DNA of 32,427 bases from a virus, in IMG/VR virus record IMGVR_UViG_3300025418_000918, positions 1 through 32,427 of that record, one strand, 5' to 3'. The notes below the pieces were generated by a model. That model had not been told where the DNA came from and did not search any database. It saw only the letters and a list, made by a program, of their open reading frames with translations. Below, one piece after another: positions 1 to 6,653 of the stretch. The first letter of the stretch is position 1, and every line of letters starts with the position of its first letter. The position numbers and the translations under genes were made by a program.

Positions 1-377
1 TGTTTACAGTCTTTTCACTGACACCGCAACGAAGGTCTTTGATAAGGATACGGCGATACCAATCATTCCATTGTGCCTTGGTGCTTGCTGACAGCGCCAG
101 TTCAATGGCATCACGAGCGGCATGTCCGGTAAGTTCACGAGCAGCCAAACTACGGGCTAGTTCTTTAAAGACTACCCAAGGTAAACCCTGTCCTTCTCCG
201 CCACCGTGTGTGGGCACTTTCTTGACACCAAAAGTAATCATAGGGTCAAGGGCCAAACGGAAACCTTCAAACAGCTCTTGATTGTCTGCTTCGGCCTCAG
301 CTTCAATAATTGCTTCTTTGTTTAAACGACTTGCGTGTTCTTCAAGGCTACGAATAACGCTATCACAATGACTCATG
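1..377 (-). CDS. ATP-dependent DNA ligase, N-terminal part (cut by window edge)
   Basis: The open frame starts at ATG 377-375 and runs off the left edge, so only about 125 N-terminal residues are visible (first residues MSHCDSVIRSLEEHASRLNK). The stretch WYRRILIKDLRCGVSEKTVN near residues 106-125 matches the pattern at the end of the N-terminal DNA-binding domain of T4-type (gp30-like) ATP-dependent DNA ligases. In that family it precedes the adenylation domain with the KxDG lysine, which lies outside the window. The expected role is nick sealing during phage DNA replication and repair in the host cytoplasm. An AGGA ribosome binding site (386-383) sits 5 nt before the ATG, and a near-consensus sigma70 promoter lies just upstream, which suggests its own expression as an early or always-on gene. 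The family call is from pattern recognition and is not confirmed by the catalytic domain. Confidence 0.75.
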
Positions 378-380
378 GCA

Positions 381-415
381 TTCCTGTGTGTTAAAAACTA
401 TATTATACAGGAATT
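381..415. repeat. Inverted repeat flanking the ligase -10 element and containing its RBS
   Basis: ATTCCTGT (381-388) and ACAGGAAT (408-415) form a perfect 8-bp inverted repeat with a 19-nt spacer. On the minus strand the first arm met by a read-through RNA (415-408) overlaps the promoter spacer and the edge of the -10. The second arm (388-381) contains the AGGA ribosome binding site of the ligase. A transcript started at the local promoter (about 396) would lack the first arm. A read-through RNA from erpA would carry both arms and could fold over the RBS. A protein operator is the other reading. Confidence 0.5.
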
Positions 416-431
416 TTAGTCATTTGTCAAA
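403..431 (-). promoter_or_regulatory. Near-perfect sigma70 promoter for the DNA ligase gene
   Basis: On the minus strand there is TTGACA (431-426), a 17-nt spacer, and TATAAT (408-403). Both hexamers are full consensus. The -35 overlaps the TGA stop of erpA (429-427). The predicted start near 396 leaves a leader of about 19 nt to the ligase ATG at 377, containing AGGA. It should be read by unmodified host RNA polymerase. Confidence 0.75.
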
Positions 432-756
432 CACTAAATGAGCTACCGCATCCACATTGGCTAACAGCATTGGGGTTTTTTATGTTAAAACTGCTACCCA
501 TTAGATCTTCTTTGTAATCAATGACAGCACCATTAAGATACATCATGCTCATACTATCAACTAATACTCGAAACTTACCAGCTTCTAGTACGAAATCGTC
601 TTCGTTTTGTTCTTCATCAATGGTAAATCCATATTGGAAACCACTGCACCCTCCGCCTTGTACAAAAGTGCGTAAGGCAACATTGGGATTATCTTCTTCT
701 AAAAGAATATCCGATATTTTTGATTTGGCAGCATCTGTAATAGTTAGTTGATCCAT
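427..756 (-). CDS. erpA: A-type iron-sulfur carrier protein ErpA
   Basis: This 109-residue protein has the full length and motifs of ErpA, an A-type carrier that delivers [4Fe-4S] or [2Fe-2S] clusters from the IscU scaffold to apo-enzymes. The three cluster cysteines are present: C37 in [14 protein letters not shown] and C101/C103 in the C-terminal CGCGSSFSV. The segments [16 protein letters not shown] and NIKNPNA are typical of the family. It lies 8 nt after iscA in an iscU-iscA-erpA order. This looks like a complete, functional copy with no truncation. ErpA rather than a second IscA is favoured by [11 protein letters not shown] and CGCGSSFS. Its start has no clear Shine-Dalgarno, and a TATAAATA sits 5 nt upstream of the ATG. 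Carriage by a phage is unusual but fits the many Fe-S enzymes downstream. Confidence 0.92.
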   Translation of the reverse strand: MDQLTITDAAKSKISDILLEEDNPNVALRTFVQGGGCSGFQYGFTIDEEQNEDDFVLEAGKFRVLVDSMSMMYLNGAVIDYKEDLMGSSFNIKNPNAVSQCGCGSSFSV

Positions 757-761
757 GATGA

Positions 762-769
762 TATTTATA
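762..769 (-). promoter_or_regulatory. TATAAATA box (T4-late-promoter-like) just before erpA
   Basis: The minus strand reads TATAAATA at 769-762, identical to the T4 late promoter element. It overlaps the TAA stop of iscA and ends 5 nt before the erpA ATG, so a transcript from it would be leaderless. It may be a chance match in AT-rich DNA, because part of it is fixed by the iscA coding end. Confidence 0.25.
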
Positions 770-1091
770 CCCTAAAACTTTCGCCACAACCACATTCACC
801 ACGAGAGTTTGGATTATGGAATTCAAATCCTTCATTAAGTCCTTGGCGGACATAATCTATTTCTAGCCCATCTAAATAAACAGAATCACGTCCATTTACC
901 CAAACAGTGGCTCCGTTGTGTTCGTATTTGAACCAATCACGAGTTGCAGGAGCACTATCCATATATTCTAGCACATAGGCCAAGCCACTGCAACCTGTGG
1001 TTTTTACACCTACCCTAACACCAACTCCTTGCCCTCTTCGAGCAATTTGTTGTTTGATTTTATTAGAAGCTGTTTCTGTTAAGGTAATCAT
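765..1091 (-). CDS. iscA: Iron-sulfur cluster assembly protein IscA
   Basis: This is a 108-residue A-type carrier, close to the usual IscA length of 107. Cluster cysteines are C34 ([14 protein letters not shown]) and C100/C102 ([10 protein letters not shown]). [20 protein letters not shown] is the conserved C-terminal segment. IscA binds Fe or Fe-S clusters and passes them to client proteins, mainly [4Fe-4S] clients. The ATG at 1091 lies inside the end of iscU, giving a 29-nt overlap (1063-1091) that suggests translational coupling. It is distinct from the ErpA encoded next door, so the phage carries two A-type carriers, as many proteobacteria do. Confidence 0.93.
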   Translation of the reverse strand: MITLTETASNKIKQQIARRGQGVGVRVGVKTTGCSGLAYVLEYMDSAPATRDWFKYEHNGATVWVNGRDSVYLDGLEIDYVRQGLNEGFEFHNPNSRGECGCGESFRV

Positions 1092-1443
1092 TTATCGCGG
1101 CTTTGACAGCATCTTCTGCCAAAATTGAGCAATGTATTTTAACGGGTGGAAGTGCCAACTCTTCGGCAATGTCGCTGTTTTTAATACTTCCCGCTTGATC
1201 AAGTGTTTTCCCTTTAACCCACTCTGTAACCAGGGATGAACTAGCAATAGCGGATCCGCATCCATATGTTTTAAATCTCGCATCTGTAATAATCCCATCT
1301 TCAACTTTTATACTTAACTGTAAAACATCTCCGCAACTAGGTGCCCCCACGAGTCCAACTCCAACACCTTCCTCGTCTTTGGCAAAACTGCCAACATTAC
1401 GAGGATTTTCATAGTGATCAACCACCTGTGCTGAATAACTCAT
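1063..1443 (-). CDS. iscU: Iron-sulfur cluster scaffold protein IscU
   Basis: This 126-residue protein is very close to bacterial IscU across its length. The cluster ligands are present: C37 and D39 (GAPSCGDV), C62 (FKTYGCGSAIASSS) and C105 (KIHCSILAED). The LPPVK motif at residues 98-102, which the chaperone HscA recognises in cellular IscU, is retained. IscU assembles a cluster from iron and sulfur supplied by the cysteine desulfurase IscS. No iscS, hscA, hscB or ferredoxin gene is in the window, so host partners are presumably used. The start at 1443 follows AAAGGA with suitable spacing. The resemblance is to beta/gammaproteobacterial IscU, which hints at the host group or the gene donor. 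It is complete and shows no sign of decay. Confidence 0.95.
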   Translation of the reverse strand: MSYSAQVVDHYENPRNVGSFAKDEEGVGVGLVGAPSCGDVLQLSIKVEDGIITDARFKTYGCGSAIASSSLVTEWVKGKTLDQAGSIKNSDIAEELALPPVKIHCSILAEDAVKAAINDYLNRNSF

Positions 1444-1493
1444 ACAATATTTCCTTTGAAATTAAACATTTAGTCCGTTACTAAAATCTGCCA

Positions 1494-1751
1494 TTAGTCT
1501 CTAGAACCGGGATAGTATTTTTGGTTGCCGCCAAACTTAACACTTTTAACTTTGCGACCTTTAAGCGTTTTACCGCTACCTTTAACACCTTGTGTACCCG
1601 TTCCGTCTGTATTATCTGTATCATGCGGACGCATACCACGGGCAACACATTGGCTATAACGAACATTAGACAAACGAGCGCCACGCACATCACACTGAGC
1701 CTGTGTAGGAGCGGCTATTTTCTTTTCAGCAAGTAAGTCTAATATTTTCAT
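1494..1751 (-). CDS. Small basic phage protein of unknown function
   Basis: This is an 85-residue protein I cannot assign. The N-terminus MKILDLLAEK is followed by RLSNVRYSQCVARGMRPHD, a Cys/Arg pattern I associate loosely with small uncharacterised proteins of aquatic phages. The C-terminal half is Gly/Lys-rich (about residues 50-85: GTGTQGVKGSGKTLKGRKVK and onward) and strongly basic, so nucleic-acid binding is possible. There are two cysteines (C20 and C35) and no membrane segment. It lies 8 nt after the 3-TM protein and 50 nt before iscU on the transcript. The frame is supported by its tight packing between neighbours. The overlapping alternative frame at 1481-1693 is less phage-like and overlaps more poorly. 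Confidence 0.6.
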   Translation of the reverse strand: MKILDLLAEKKIAAPTQAQCDVRGARLSNVRYSQCVARGMRPHDTDNTDGTGTQGVKGSGKTLKGRKVKSVKFGGNQKYYPGSRD

Positions 1752-1759
1752 ACTTTTAT

Positions 1760-2086
1760 TTATTTAAAAAGAATGATACCCATCATCAAAGTCTGTGCAA
1801 CAAAACCAATAGTGATCGTAGCAATATACAAGATATCTTTTTCCAGGAGGGATTTAACAAACAAGGTAGTTAGAGCGGCCCAGATAAACACCATCAAGTC
1901 AATATTAGGTAGTTTATCGCTATTGCCCACAATCACTGCCCAAAGCGTAGGAACACTGGCAAAGTGTAGCATAACAATAGCAATCCAACCTAGCGCATGA
2001 GCACTGATGTTTACAGCATGATTTTTGATAAAGTTGTAAATGGCTGTGTAACCTTTGACGAACAAGTTAATGATTTTTGAAAACAT
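1760..2086 (-). CDS. Small integral membrane protein (about three TM segments)
   Basis: This 108-residue hydrophobic protein has likely membrane segments near residues 30-54, 62-79 and 85-107, with a basic amphipathic N-terminus (MFSKIINLFVKGYTAIYNFI). I do not recognise a family. It follows the wall hydrolase by 8 nt on the transcript and starts after AAGGAAA. Its place next to a peptidoglycan hydrolase makes a holin-like or lysis-accessory role possible, but nothing in the sequence proves that. It could equally be a generic phage membrane protein. Confidence 0.65.
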   Translation of the reverse strand: MFSKIINLFVKGYTAIYNFIKNHAVNISAHALGWIAIVMLHFASVPTLWAVIVGNSDKLPNIDLMVFIWAALTTLFVKSLLEKDILYIATITIGFVAQTLMMGIILFK

Positions 2087-2094
2087 ATATTTCC

Positions 2095-2673
2095 TTAGTT
2101 ATAAAAAATGTGATGACCGATGTGTGCTACAGGCTTCTTGCCCCAATGTGGGTCAATATAGTCTGCATGATAATAAAGTGCCCGTTCTAGGCTAGGTAAT
2201 CGATAGTTTTCCATTAGAACTTTTTGTGCGGCAATAACGCTTTGTTCATAGTTAACTTTGTTAACGGCATTGAACTTAACGACTCTATCGCAGGCCCACG
2301 AAAACTGGCATACGACCTTATCATAGAACACATTCTTTTGGTAAATGGTTTTACATACATCCCCGGGAAACTTGCCCGAGTTAACACGATTCATAGTAAC
2401 AATGGCCACTGCGGCTTTGCCTTCAAATGGTTCGCTACCAGCTTCAAAGTAAATGTTCTTAGCCAAACATCCCATTTGGCGTTCTCTAAACTCTGCTGTA
2501 ATATCGCTGGTTTCTTGTGCATCGCTGTGGGATAGTTTAGTGTCTACTGCCCAATGTAGCAAATGTACTGTGCCCCATAGGAATAATCCCATTAGCACAA
2601 AAGATATAAATTTGAGAATTGAATTGGGTATCTCAACCCCTTCCACTCCTCGCTTGTTCGCAATCGTAGTCAT
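2095..2673 (-). CDS. Cell wall hydrolase, SleB/Hydrolase_2 family, N-terminally anchored (endolysin candidate)
   Basis: This is a 192-residue protein. Residues about 19-42 (ILKFISFVLMGLFLWGTVHL) form one hydrophobic segment, a signal-anchor or SAR-type signal. The Hydrolase_2 (SleB) domain follows from about residue 65: CLAKNIYFEAGSEPFEGKAA with the probable catalytic E77, then AIVTMNRV, CQFSWACD, and the C-terminal ALYYHADYIDPHW and HIGHHIFYN. The family cleaves peptidoglycan glycan strands (lytic transglycosylase-like). As the only lysozyme-like gene here, with its own promoter and a strong AGGAGG RBS (2683-2678, 4 nt from the ATG), it is the best endolysin candidate. The anchor suggests export by the host Sec system. 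A virion-associated lysin is the alternative. Confidence 0.85.
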   Translation of the reverse strand: MTTIANKRGVEGVEIPNSILKFISFVLMGLFLWGTVHLLHWAVDTKLSHSDAQETSDITAEFRERQMGCLAKNIYFEAGSEPFEGKAAVAIVTMNRVNSGKFPGDVCKTIYQKNVFYDKVVCQFSWACDRVVKFNAVNKVNYEQSVIAAQKVLMENYRLPSLERALYYHADYIDPHWGKKPVAHIGHHIFYN

Positions 2674-2677
2674 AAGA

Positions 2678-2754
2678 CCTCCTTTTGTTTAATAGCGCGG
2701 TAAGAATAGTTATCTTCAACTCGTAAGTTTATAGCAAAAAGTGCCTAAAGTCAA
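2678..2754 (-). promoter_or_regulatory. Promoter and strong RBS for the wall hydrolase and downstream genes
   Basis: The 87-bp gap 2674-2760 carries, on the minus strand, TTGACT (2754-2749), a 15-nt spacer, and TATAAA (2733-2728) preceded by TGC, an extended -10. The leader is about 47 nt and ends in AGGAGG (2683-2678). The short spacer is suboptimal but the extended -10 compensates. It separates the long sugar/radical-SAM operon from the hydrolase, small protein and isc genes. I see no hairpin terminator in this gap. Confidence 0.55.
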
Positions 2755-2760
2755 GTGTTT

Positions 2761-3084
2761 TTAAGGTTTACGCTCGATATCGGACTCTTCGCAACGAGTT
2801 CCGTATTGTATTTCAACAATCTTTAAGGGGTTATCAGTGTTGTTGATCAACTGATGCCATTCGCCCACAAGTATAGTTTTGCTTTGTTGTTCTTTAAGGG
2901 TTGTTCTACCAGGATTCCAATCTATAGTAGCAGTGCCTTCACTGACAATCCAGTATTCATTACGATGTTCGTGTCGTTGCATACTCAACTGTTGTCCCGG
3001 CATAACAGTTAATTCTTTAACTTTCATACCCGGTACTTCGTGTAATACTTGATAGTAGCCCCACGGGCGATTTGTTTTTGTCAT
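2761..3084 (-). CDS. Cupin of mannose-6-phosphate isomerase type (ManC C-terminal-like)
   Basis: This is a 107-residue single-domain cupin. RPWGYYQVL near the N-terminus, VKELTVMPGQQLSMQRHEHR (residues 22-41) and EYWIVSEGTATI match the C-terminal isomerase domain of bifunctional ManC/CpsB enzymes. Metal ligands are probably H38, H40, E43 and H77. Stand-alone versions convert mannose-6-phosphate and fructose-6-phosphate, or act on related sugars, feeding GDP-mannose. It is the last gene of the long operon and overlaps the upstream methyltransferase-like gene by 4 nt (ATGA). No guanylyltransferase is visible. A general sugar-binding cupin is the alternative. Confidence 0.8.
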   Translation of the reverse strand: MTKTNRPWGYYQVLHEVPGMKVKELTVMPGQQLSMQRHEHRNEYWIVSEGTATIDWNPGRTTLKEQQSKTILVGEWHQLINNTDNPLKIVEIQYGTRCEESDIERKP

Positions 3085-3632
3085 TTTTCACCTATAATCA
3101 TAAAGCGTGTAAAACTCCAATTCGGATATACAAACGCTTTTTCACCACTATACATCAGCTGTCGAACTGGGTACATTTTTACAAAATCTTCAAGACAACT
3201 CGAATGAACATGATGGTCTTCATGAGGCATATTGTTACCTTGTAGAACAACTGCGGTTCCTTTGGGAATGTTATTCCACCAATCCATGTTATCAAAATGT
3301 TCTGTACTGGTGTTTATGATCATATCCATATTACGCAAAGATGTTATTGATTTATTACAATCTTCTGTAAAGGCTTTAAACTGCCAATCCTGCCATACCC
3401 AGTTTTCATTTATCATATCTGCCACAGGTTGGCACGTTGGATCCATATCTAAACTAACACAGCGATCTATTTGTATGTTGCCACGAACTTTGAGTAGGAA
3501 ATGTGTTATACCATACCAACCGCCGTAGATACCTAAGTAATCTATTTGTGTGTAAATTTTTTCTAGTTCTTCACACAACCAAATCTTACTGCCTATTTGT
3601 CCACTGCTAAATGCGTCTGGATTAATTTCCAT
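3081..3632 (-). CDS. Putative SAM-dependent methyltransferase, class I-like
   Basis: This 183-residue protein has a Rossmann-like start. YLGIYGGWYGITHFLL (residues 32-47) resembles SAM-binding motif I with G37-G38, and SLDMDPTCQPVAD (residues 60-72) supplies the acidic residue after strand 2. INTSTEHFDNMDWW (residues 106-119) is in the position of motif IV. The substrate is unknown. The context of sugar epimerases, cupin and TPP enzyme suggests a small-molecule or sugar target. It overlaps the gene before it by 1 nt (TAATG) and the cupin after it by 4 nt. The glycine motif is not canonical, so catalytic activity is not certain. Confidence 0.65.
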   Translation of the reverse strand: MEINPDAFSSGQIGSKIWLCEELEKIYTQIDYLGIYGGWYGITHFLLKVRGNIQIDRCVSLDMDPTCQPVADMINENWVWQDWQFKAFTEDCNKSITSLRNMDMIINTSTEHFDNMDWWNNIPKGTAVVLQGNNMPHEDHHVHSSCLEDFVKMYPVRQLMYSGEKAFVYPNWSFTRFMIIGEK

Positions 3633-4168
3633 TATACGTAGTATAGTTCCGGGTATTCGATTAATACATGCACACCGCCCTGTTTATAGGCTTTCTTATA
3701 GGTATCTACAATCTTGGCATGATCTTTTAAATCATAAAACTTAATGTTTGGGCACATAGATTTGAACTCTTTTAAATAGTTGCCTTTATGCTGATGACCA
3801 GGATCTAATGGCTTGTCTGAACCTTTGCCCAATCTAATGATCATGTTGGCCTGTTGACCAGTCATTAGTTCATACTTGTCTACATGGTTAATCAGTTGAT
3901 TAGCAGCCAATATAATAAAGTCCCAACGAGGATAGAATGTAACCACGGTCTTACCAGTCATAGCAATACCTAAACTCATGCCCATTTGTGTTTCTTCCAT
4001 GACGGGTAGCTCAATCATTTTATCTTTGGACACATTACCCAATGTAGTACTCATAGGATTACCAGCATAAACAATCTGTTGTCCTATAAACACTGTGTTG
4101 TTTTGCTCTCCCAAATAGGTCATTGCCTGTGTTAAAGCATCTTTATACGGTTGCGTTGTTGTTGTCAT
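3632..4168 (-). CDS. TPP-enzyme pyrimidine-domain protein (E1 beta / transketolase-Pyr-like), minimal
   Basis: This 178-residue protein resembles the pyrimidine-binding half of E1 beta or transketolase. IELPVMEETQMGMSLGIAMT (residues 52-71) carries the conserved glutamate (E58/E59) that activates the thiamine aminopyrimidine. TFYPRWDFIILAANQLINHV matches the following helix, and GHQHKGNYL matches the loop seen in E1 beta. Typical E1 beta is about 325 residues with a transketolase C-terminal domain; that domain is missing here. The partner cofactor-binding half is encoded at 15752-16378. Together they could form a split carboligase or transketolase acting on sugar intermediates, since no E2/E3 components are present. 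It overlaps the upstream SGNH gene by 26 nt. Confidence 0.75.
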   Translation of the reverse strand: MTTTTQPYKDALTQAMTYLGEQNNTVFIGQQIVYAGNPMSTTLGNVSKDKMIELPVMEETQMGMSLGIAMTGKTVVTFYPRWDFIILAANQLINHVDKYELMTGQQANMIIRLGKGSDKPLDPGHQHKGNYLKEFKSMCPNIKFYDLKDHAKIVDTYKKAYKQGGVHVLIEYPELYYV

Positions 4169-5024
4169 TTTCTATTCGTCTAATAATGTTTTGAGCCATA
4201 ACTCTGTGGCAAGTTAAACTTGGATGATGATCTTTAGGAGTTACTTCAAACGAAAACTCATCCCATTTAACTGTGAGTTCTGGATTATAACCTTTACTGT
4301 GCATGGCACCAGGCCACATTAAATCTGTAATGCTTTTATAGTTTTTACCATTGTAGTTAAATGTAACAAATCTTTGAGATAACCAAAGATCCTGCTCAAT
4401 CAAGGGAATATACTCTTCAGGCCAAGTAAAGATTAGGGTCTTTATTCCTTTACTTTCACAAGTTTGCAGGAACTGTTTGACATTGTCAAGACCCTTTTGA
4501 ATGTATTGTGCTAAAAACTGATCTAATGACAAACCTTGATCTTCTAAATACTTTAGGAAATGCTGTTTATGTTCGTCTTTATTAATTTCGTGAAAAGGTA
4601 AGTAATGCGTTTTTCCGCTGTGTTCAAATACAACATGATCCCGCTGCCATTGAGTTAGTTGAAATACAACATGGGACACTTCTTCGTATTCAATAAATGG
4701 AATACTATGTCCACTATACCAAGCACCTTCAGATCTATCAGTAAAACACTTGGTCCACCATGTAACAGCACCTTCATTAGATCCACCATTTTGAGGATGA
4801 ACAAACTCAAAACTATTAAAATGGTCAGCAACTATTCTAGGATAGCGAACGCTTTCCATAAACTTGATGTGTGCATGTTTAACTAGTTTAGGATCGTATT
4901 GATCCGGAGGAGGTTCTCCTATAGTGGGCAGGTTACTATAATAATATAGACCCTGTCCCCACGTAAAGGAACATCCAGCAAATATCATGCCTTTGGTAAT
5001 TCTACAGTTTTCTTTACTTTGCAT
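4143..5024 (-). CDS. SGNH-hydrolase-like protein, paralogue A
   Basis: This 293-residue protein has three blocks like those of SGNH/GDSL hydrolases. Block I is GMIFAGCSFTWGQ with S19 as probable nucleophile, a block-III-like segment is HPQNGGSN (N79-G-G), and block V is KDHHPSLTCHRV with D265 and H267. The family includes esterases and O-acetyl hydrolases or transferases acting on glycans. There is no signal peptide, so it acts in the cytosol. It is one of four tandem homologues (4143-7593) that share the ending D-x-HPSL-x-CHR. It overlaps the next-upstream gene by 11 nt. The substrate is unknown. Removing or transferring acyl groups on sugars made by this cluster is an inference. Confidence 0.7.
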   Translation of the reverse strand: MQSKENCRITKGMIFAGCSFTWGQGLYYYSNLPTIGEPPPDQYDPKLVKHAHIKFMESVRYPRIVADHFNSFEFVHPQNGGSNEGAVTWWTKCFTDRSEGAWYSGHSIPFIEYEEVSHVVFQLTQWQRDHVVFEHSGKTHYLPFHEINKDEHKQHFLKYLEDQGLSLDQFLAQYIQKGLDNVKQFLQTCESKGIKTLIFTWPEEYIPLIEQDLWLSQRFVTFNYNGKNYKSITDLMWPGAMHSKGYNPELTVKWDEFSFEVTPKDHHPSLTCHRVMAQNIIRRIENDNNNATV

Positions 5025-5955
5025 TATCTTGTTCTATTCTTTTAATAATGTTGTCAGCCACAACTCGATGACACTTTAAACTAGGATGGTCATCCAAAGT
5101 TGGGACTTCGAAATTATCAGTATCAGTGGACAATTTAAACCCGGGTACAGTCATTAAATCATCCATAGATAGATAGTTCTTACCTTCGTAGTCGAAAGTA
5201 ATAAATCTTTCAGAAAACCAACTATCCTTTTTAATATATTCTAAAAAATCATTAGGCCAAGTTAGAATATAAGTTTTAATATTTTTATCTTCTAGTTGTT
5301 GTAATAAAGTTTTTACCGATGCTAAACTGTTTAGCAATACTTCTTCATTGTGTTGACCCACGGTTTTATTGTTCAAATTTAACCAATCCAAATATAAATC
5401 TCTAAAAGGTCCATCTGGATTCCATAGTAAACTAAGAGTAATTTCTTTCTGTATATTGCCTACCTTCAACTGTACCGTATCTCGGTTATAAGGAGTTAGT
5501 TGAAGAATAAAGTGTGATATATCATTAGTATCAATATATTCTATCTTATCAAACCATTTTGGATGTGATTCAAAAGTTTCTTTTCCGGAGTCTTTAAAAT
5601 AATCATAGGCATAGGCATGAACATATTTTGTCGGTTTTCCTGGATTAAGTAAAACAGAGTTTTGTCTACTAAAACATTCAGACCAATACTCATACATTTT
5701 TTTATTACTGCCACCATTTTTGGCGTGTACTATTTCATAGGTATTAAAATGATTGGCAACAAGTCTAGGATATCGTACAGCATCTTTAAAAGCAACATGT
5801 GCCCTGGTTATAAAAATAGGGTTAAAATTATAAGGCTTGTCTTCTATAACAGTTTTAGAGTTAGTATAATAATGTAGATTTTGTCCCCATGTAAAGGAAC
5901 ATCCTGCAAATACCATGCCCTTTATAGGAGTTGCATCTGGTTTATATTTCATCAT
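5014..5955 (-). CDS. SGNH-hydrolase-like protein, paralogue B
   Basis: This is a 313-residue paralogue of the 4143-5024 product. Block I is GMVFAGCSFTWGQ (S20), the middle block is HAKNGGSN (N80-G-G), and block V is LDDHPSLKCHRV near the C-terminus. The order of conserved segments is the same, including RYPRLVANHFN and a TYILTWPNDF segment. The gene is very AT-rich and cytosolic (no signal peptide). It overlaps its upstream neighbour by 4 nt (ATGA). Two adjacent ATGs (5955 and 5952) could start it, and I keep the first. Tandem duplication followed by divergence best explains the set of paralogues. Confidence 0.7.
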   Translation of the reverse strand: MMKYKPDATPIKGMVFAGCSFTWGQNLHYYTNSKTVIEDKPYNFNPIFITRAHVAFKDAVRYPRLVANHFNTYEIVHAKNGGSNKKMYEYWSECFSRQNSVLLNPGKPTKYVHAYAYDYFKDSGKETFESHPKWFDKIEYIDTNDISHFILQLTPYNRDTVQLKVGNIQKEITLSLLWNPDGPFRDLYLDWLNLNNKTVGQHNEEVLLNSLASVKTLLQQLEDKNIKTYILTWPNDFLEYIKKDSWFSERFITFDYEGKNYLSMDDLMTVPGFKLSTDTDNFEVPTLDDHPSLKCHRVVADNIIKRIEQDNAK

Positions 5956-6653
5956 ATATTAAAATGTTGCATTATTTCAATAGCCAGCGCCCTAGCTGAT
6001 TCTAACCCAGGATGTTTTTGATTATGAAATAACGAAGTATCCTGTGTTGCTGCAATAATTTCTTCTTTAATAGACAACTCTCGTTGTATGATATCCTCGG
6101 ATATATCGGGCCAATCCCACAAAGAACCTTTACCTCTTTCTAAAAATTCAAATGCTTGACTAGCGGGCACATCTTTTCCAGTTATTTTAGAACGCAGATT
6201 ATCTACTGTATAATCTGCCCAATCTAACATATGCTTTTTAGATTTGTGTAGGGGGGCATGGCCGCCCATTATAGCCCATTTGACAGTAGGATGATTATTT
6301 TTAATATCAGTGGCCCATTGATACATTCTTTCGGCAGTAAGATCTATTACTGCATCATATCCTAATGTAGAAAACTTTTCTACTTCTGGAGGGGTAAAAT
6401 CTCTAATCAACTCAGTATGAAACCAAATAACGATATCTGGATACATTGTGGTATCTTTAGTGGCATATAACAATGTTTCTAGTTGTTGAAACTGATAGTT
6501 ATTACTATTACCTCCCCAAGATTTATTAAATGTAGGATGTCCTTTCTTGAGAAACTGATATTCAAACCACTCTGCAATAGAGGTATCTCCTCGTGGCCAA
6601 AGATGACAAGGAACGGTTCCCCATGTATCCCCTATTATAACTATATTAGCCAT
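5952..6653 (-). CDS. Divergent SGNH-like protein, block-I Ser replaced by Thr
   Basis: This is a 233-residue shorter relative within the SGNH row. Block I reads VIIGDTWG, with T10 where the nucleophile serine would be. The middle block is SWGGNSNN, and the C-terminus has NQKHPGLESARALA in the place of block V. It lacks the D-x-HPSL-x-CHR ending of its neighbours. The Ser to Thr change suggests either altered chemistry or a binding-only role. It starts 8 nt inside the upstream paralogue and ends in a 4-nt overlap with the next gene. Fold assignment rests on these short motifs, so confidence is moderate. Confidence 0.55.
   Translation of the reverse strand: MANIVIIGDTWGTVPCHLWPRGDTSIAEWFEYQFLKKGHPTFNKSWGGNSNNYQFQQLETLLYATKDTTMYPDIVIWFHTELIRDFTPPEVEKFSTLGYDAVIDLTAERMYQWATDIKNNHPTVKWAIMGGHAPLHKSKKHMLDWADYTVDNLRSKITGKDVPASQAFEFLERGKGSLWDWPDISEDIIQRELSIKEEIIAATQDTSLFHNQKHPGLESARALAIEIMQHFNI

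Noticed and set aside
1481-1693. Alternative 70-residue frame over the small basic protein
   Set aside because: It overlaps the 1494-1751 gene in another frame. That gene fits the spacing of its neighbours better and has a phage-like Cys/Arg pattern.
2674-2760. Terminator of the long operon
   Set aside because: No GC-rich stem followed by a T-run is visible on the minus strand; only promoter-like elements are present.
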